From contig CAJNOI010000048.1 of the NCBI GenBank assembly GCA_905250115.1, forward strand, positions 186,001 through 250,000: a stretch of DNA of 64,000 nt, in the 5' to 3' direction. The notes below the pieces were generated by a model. It saw only the letters and a list, made by a program, of their open reading frames with translations, was not told the DNA's origin and did no database searches. The stretch's first letter is position 1. The number at the start of each line of letters is the position of its first letter. The stretch is from Adineta steineri (lineage: Eukaryota; Rotifera; Eurotatoria; Adinetida; Adinetidae). The position numbers were made by a program, and so were the translations under genes. Of this stretch, positions 62,301 to 64,000 are shown piece by piece.

Positions 62301-64000
62301 TAGCTGTTTCACATATTGTGATTGTTAACATGGTTGGAGAAGTTAGTGCAACATTACAAGAAATGTTAAAGTTATGTGCTGATTCATTAGATAAAATTGG
62401 TGCAACAATAATTCCACGACCAATTGTTCATTTTATTTTAAATCAAAAAGCAGATTTAAATATTGATAACAATAAAGCAGCTATTGAAAAGATTATCAAT
62501 GATTTGAAACGAGAAGGTCTAGATAAATCAATTGATATTCGAAAAGAAACATTTCATACACTTCCATCAGCATTTCAAAAAGAAGGACAAACATTAATAT
62601 GGAAAAAAACATCATTGACTCAAATAAAAACAGCACCAGAATTTATTGAAAATGTTCAATTATTATTTGGAAGAATTTTTAATTCAATTCAGTTAACAGA
62701 TATATCTGATCCTCTTCAATGGTTATCATCATCAGTAACAATATTTGAAACATTACAAAAATTTTCTGATTTAACTTATTATCGAAATATTCACGAACAA
62801 CGTTTAGATAATCAAATACGTGAACATATTCGAGAAACATTATTGAAAATGTTTTCTATTGATTATCGTAATGAATTAATTCTTGAAACAACAAATAAGG
62901 ATAAAGATGAAATTCAAAAACTTTTTCTTCACAAACAAAATCAGATTGAAAAACAAACTCAAAATGATCTCGAAGATTTATTTAAATTACTAAAAGTACC
63001 TGAATTACTTCGAAAACGGAATCAACAATTTCTTCATGTACAAATTATCGAAATGTTTCATACTATACAAATATCAGCTATTGAAAGCAATCGACGACTA
63101 CAAGTTAGTTCGATTATTCATCATGCTGAAGAACAACTTCGACAATTAATGGAACATGTCATTCAAAGTGGAAGACTTATGTTATATGAAACTGCTGAAC
63201 AAGAATTCGAGCGAATGTATCAAAATACAATTAAATTTGTTCGAGATGGATTCAGTCTAAATGAACGTCTTAAACAAGCTATGAAACATATTTATACAAA
63301 TTATAATATTTATGAAAAAGAATGTTTAGTTGAATTTTCTTCAATTGATACTCATTCTTCATTGTTAACTGATCAAACATCGATTAATAATCCTGAAGAT
63401 GTTTTTGTTTCATATTTTACTAAGTTAGCTTATCAAAAACCTTCCGTTACCGCACATCATTTTAATCCAACAGGAATACCAACTTATTCTCTTGATATTA
63501 TCAATAGTCTCAATTATTTAAATCGAAACTTACTCGAACACGAATTTCGAACTTTTATCCATCAATCAAGTTCTCAAATAGGAAATAATAATAAATGTCA
63601 AGATACTGATCGAGAAAGATCAGTATATTCAATATCAAATTCTTCATCATGCTATCAGTCACGTGAACATCCAAATTTAACCTCTACTGATCAGTTTCAA
63701 ATACAAATTAGACAAGCTATTGAAAATCAAAAACCAATGATGTTAGGAAGATCAGCTGCAGATGAACAACATATGTATTTAGGACTTTCAGGAATCATTC
63801 GAGAAATAATTCGACGAATAATACAAACAATACAAGGAGTAAACGGTGGTCAGGTACGACAAATTCGAACTGAATTAATACAAAAAATAGTTGGATCGAT
63901 TAATACGTTAATTATTGAAATTAAAACAGAATTAAGTCCATTTTGTTTAGAATTATCTCGTCAGTTAAAATCAACATTACACACATGTGCTATTATATTA
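59378..64000 (+). CDS. Very large GTPase (VLIG/URGCP-like), copy 2, 3' end outside window
   Basis: One uninterrupted frame of 1,540 codons from the ATG at 59378 (MTREESDQTPSQSLNSDNNH) to the window edge, with no intron. It is collinear with the first copy: the N-terminal helical part, a Ser/Thr-rich linker, a first P-loop-like site GIGSCQGKS near residue 520, and the main G domain with GPQNSGKST near 903, DTEG and NQKAD. A helical part follows. The Cys/His cluster and vWA expected from copy 1 would lie beyond 64000. Overall protein similarity to copy 1 is moderate, but 62064-62596 is almost identical to 38521-39053 at the DNA level. A pyrimidine tract ending TTCATTTTTTAG lies about 70 bp before the ATG. 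Confidence 0.9.
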   Translation, partial: MTREESDQTPSQSLNSDNNHAHVSSSWIRFRNDCKSNIISILGLNGDTESKKIPDKLFFQGRQALSTWENKILPNIYHQQMTSDQSELFKILKNYLDRQWSTTTYDWFQRFVHEQKIISPNIYDQLLTRTVDNGLKFLQDNFYLSLTIRFLFDVKDQTKIWDILTTQGLQGIKKYQNDVTSKLNEKLLDNNQHVLYLALEDYFRKPLIDLFKQSNLNNNQSRFIELALNCVVNNGWNGLNDEKIRDEVSPNNFNKLIENLPSISNTSPVTFPTISTTTTQQQLVHPSPSTEQHIQRNESEMKPKIMNIVKNLSSPSTPSSPFEVFNTNVIYDESGYDVDLIVHQKNESLLTTPDIIIEDRDEEEPTEANGIISKFMNKKEKLQLSDLVQAGEFIYMNKNFNQVINKITEDYKSNQKFSLFINSCFIPLMYLLKRHQNLDDFIDMLFLKYFKISSSAPLSLSLRMLIDLLLLRSDLSLSRKILLLLSKRNPIPFLQPSLRFVSDIIHIWNYSVPTLLSFGIGSCQGKSLLLNQIFLSSFEQSVSSLYFENTIDIDFGYNFLPRRSINIADIHGSITKLILEKVYQLFNGFLIHVEYSYIQNNLPVIHDLLNLVNNTKKYRLLIIRDVLNQNQDQCRKFLFKEFPDIEIFILPNVSDHNKKENKSSIVLLRDKIFDQIPKDCLNHPGFMKNELLQLINPQYKQYLIQISQTIKPLITHLSHLINKPKLVSNYLPEYLKFVKLCELRLKLTHLNFYGSDNDAMIYELRQRIFQLENIPQTNQRLLSIIYQLFFKVLTASNSLTCLDAINTALRQQRIQLVSTGDMAKELPIEKNLSLEVLWRNAIVCSQYESENDQKFLQDKYYQYIKAGYPFEIIDGDNFHFQHSFLLKSLTPFQNRRTLVISIIGPQNSGKSTLLNYMFGTLFDVRDGRCTRGIYGSFVKSNRSDYDYILLIDTEGLLGIEREDKEYDRRIVLFCLAVSHIVIVNMVGEVSATLQEMLKLCADSLDKIGATIIPRPIVHFILNQKADLNIDNNKAAIEKIINDLKREGLDKSIDIRKETFHTLPSAFQKEGQTLIWKKTSLTQIKTAPEFIENVQLLFGRIFNSIQLTDISDPLQWLSSSVTIFETLQKFSDLTYYRNIHEQRLDNQIREHIRETLLKMFSIDYRNELILETTNKDKDEIQKLFLHKQNQIEKQTQNDLEDLFKLLKVPELLRKRNQQFLHVQIIEMFHTIQISAIESNRRLQVSSIIHHAEEQLRQLMEHVIQSGRLMLYETAEQEFERMYQNTIKFVRDGFSLNERLKQAMKHIYTNYNIYEKECLVEFSSIDTHSSLLTDQTSINNPEDVFVSYFTKLAYQKPSVTAHHFNPTGIPTYSLDIINSLNYLNRNLLEHEFRTFIHQSSSQIGNNNKCQDTDRERSVYSISNSSSCYQSREHPNLTSTDQFQIQIRQAIENQKPMMLGRSAADEQHMYLGLSGIIREIIRRIIQTIQGVNGGQVRQIRTELIQKIVGSINTLIIEIKTELSPFCLELSRQLKSTLHTCAIIL

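Overview
The window is 64 kb of AT-rich, gene-dense animal DNA with many introns of about 45-70 bp and recognisable metazoan genes. Together with apparent trans-splice acceptors, several very close same-strand gene pairs and TGTGGG-like repeats, this best fits a bdelloid rotifer (such as Adineta or Rotaria). That assignment is an inference from gene style; no species marker is present.

Layout of 1-37 kb (conserved housekeeping and regulatory genes): the 3' end of an AMPA/kainate-type glutamate receptor (+); Rab escort protein CHM (-); short RNA polymerase III subunit RPC5 (+) followed closely by an ARAP-type ArfGAP/RhoGAP (+); LONRF (+); an RNF212/Zip3-like meiotic RING protein (+); GID4 (+); CTU1 followed closely by ARID4 (+); ALKBH6 followed 24 bp later by cardiolipin synthase (+); then on the minus strand RBPJ/CSL, LTO1 and a BTB protein. 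Several long introns hold small hAT-like MITEs.

Layout of 37-64 kb (accessory-looking cluster): two 100-N gaps bound a contig (37093-50046) that appears to be scaffolded backwards. A 47-bp sequence touching gap 1 is the exact reverse complement of one touching gap 2, and flipping the contig joins two half genes in frame into one very large GTPase of about 2,221 residues: VLIG/URGCP-like GTPase, Cys/His cluster and C-terminal vWA domain. A second copy starts at 59378 and runs off the window. Each GTPase is accompanied by a coiled-coil gene of about 1,000 residues (43807-47071 and 54619-57740, paralogues of identical first-exon length). A SAM-like/coiled-coil/P-loop ATPase gene follows the first coiled-coil gene and is cut at its Walker A motif near the contig end. 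The GTPase copies share a nearly identical 533-bp block over the G domain although their flanks are strongly diverged, which points to gene conversion.

The VLIG-vWA / coiled-coil / SAM-ATPase cluster is the best candidate here for an undescribed system, plausibly an inducible defence or stress NTPase locus by analogy with vertebrate VLIGs. This function is inferred. No tRNA, rRNA, CRISPR array, retroelement or viral gene was recognised.
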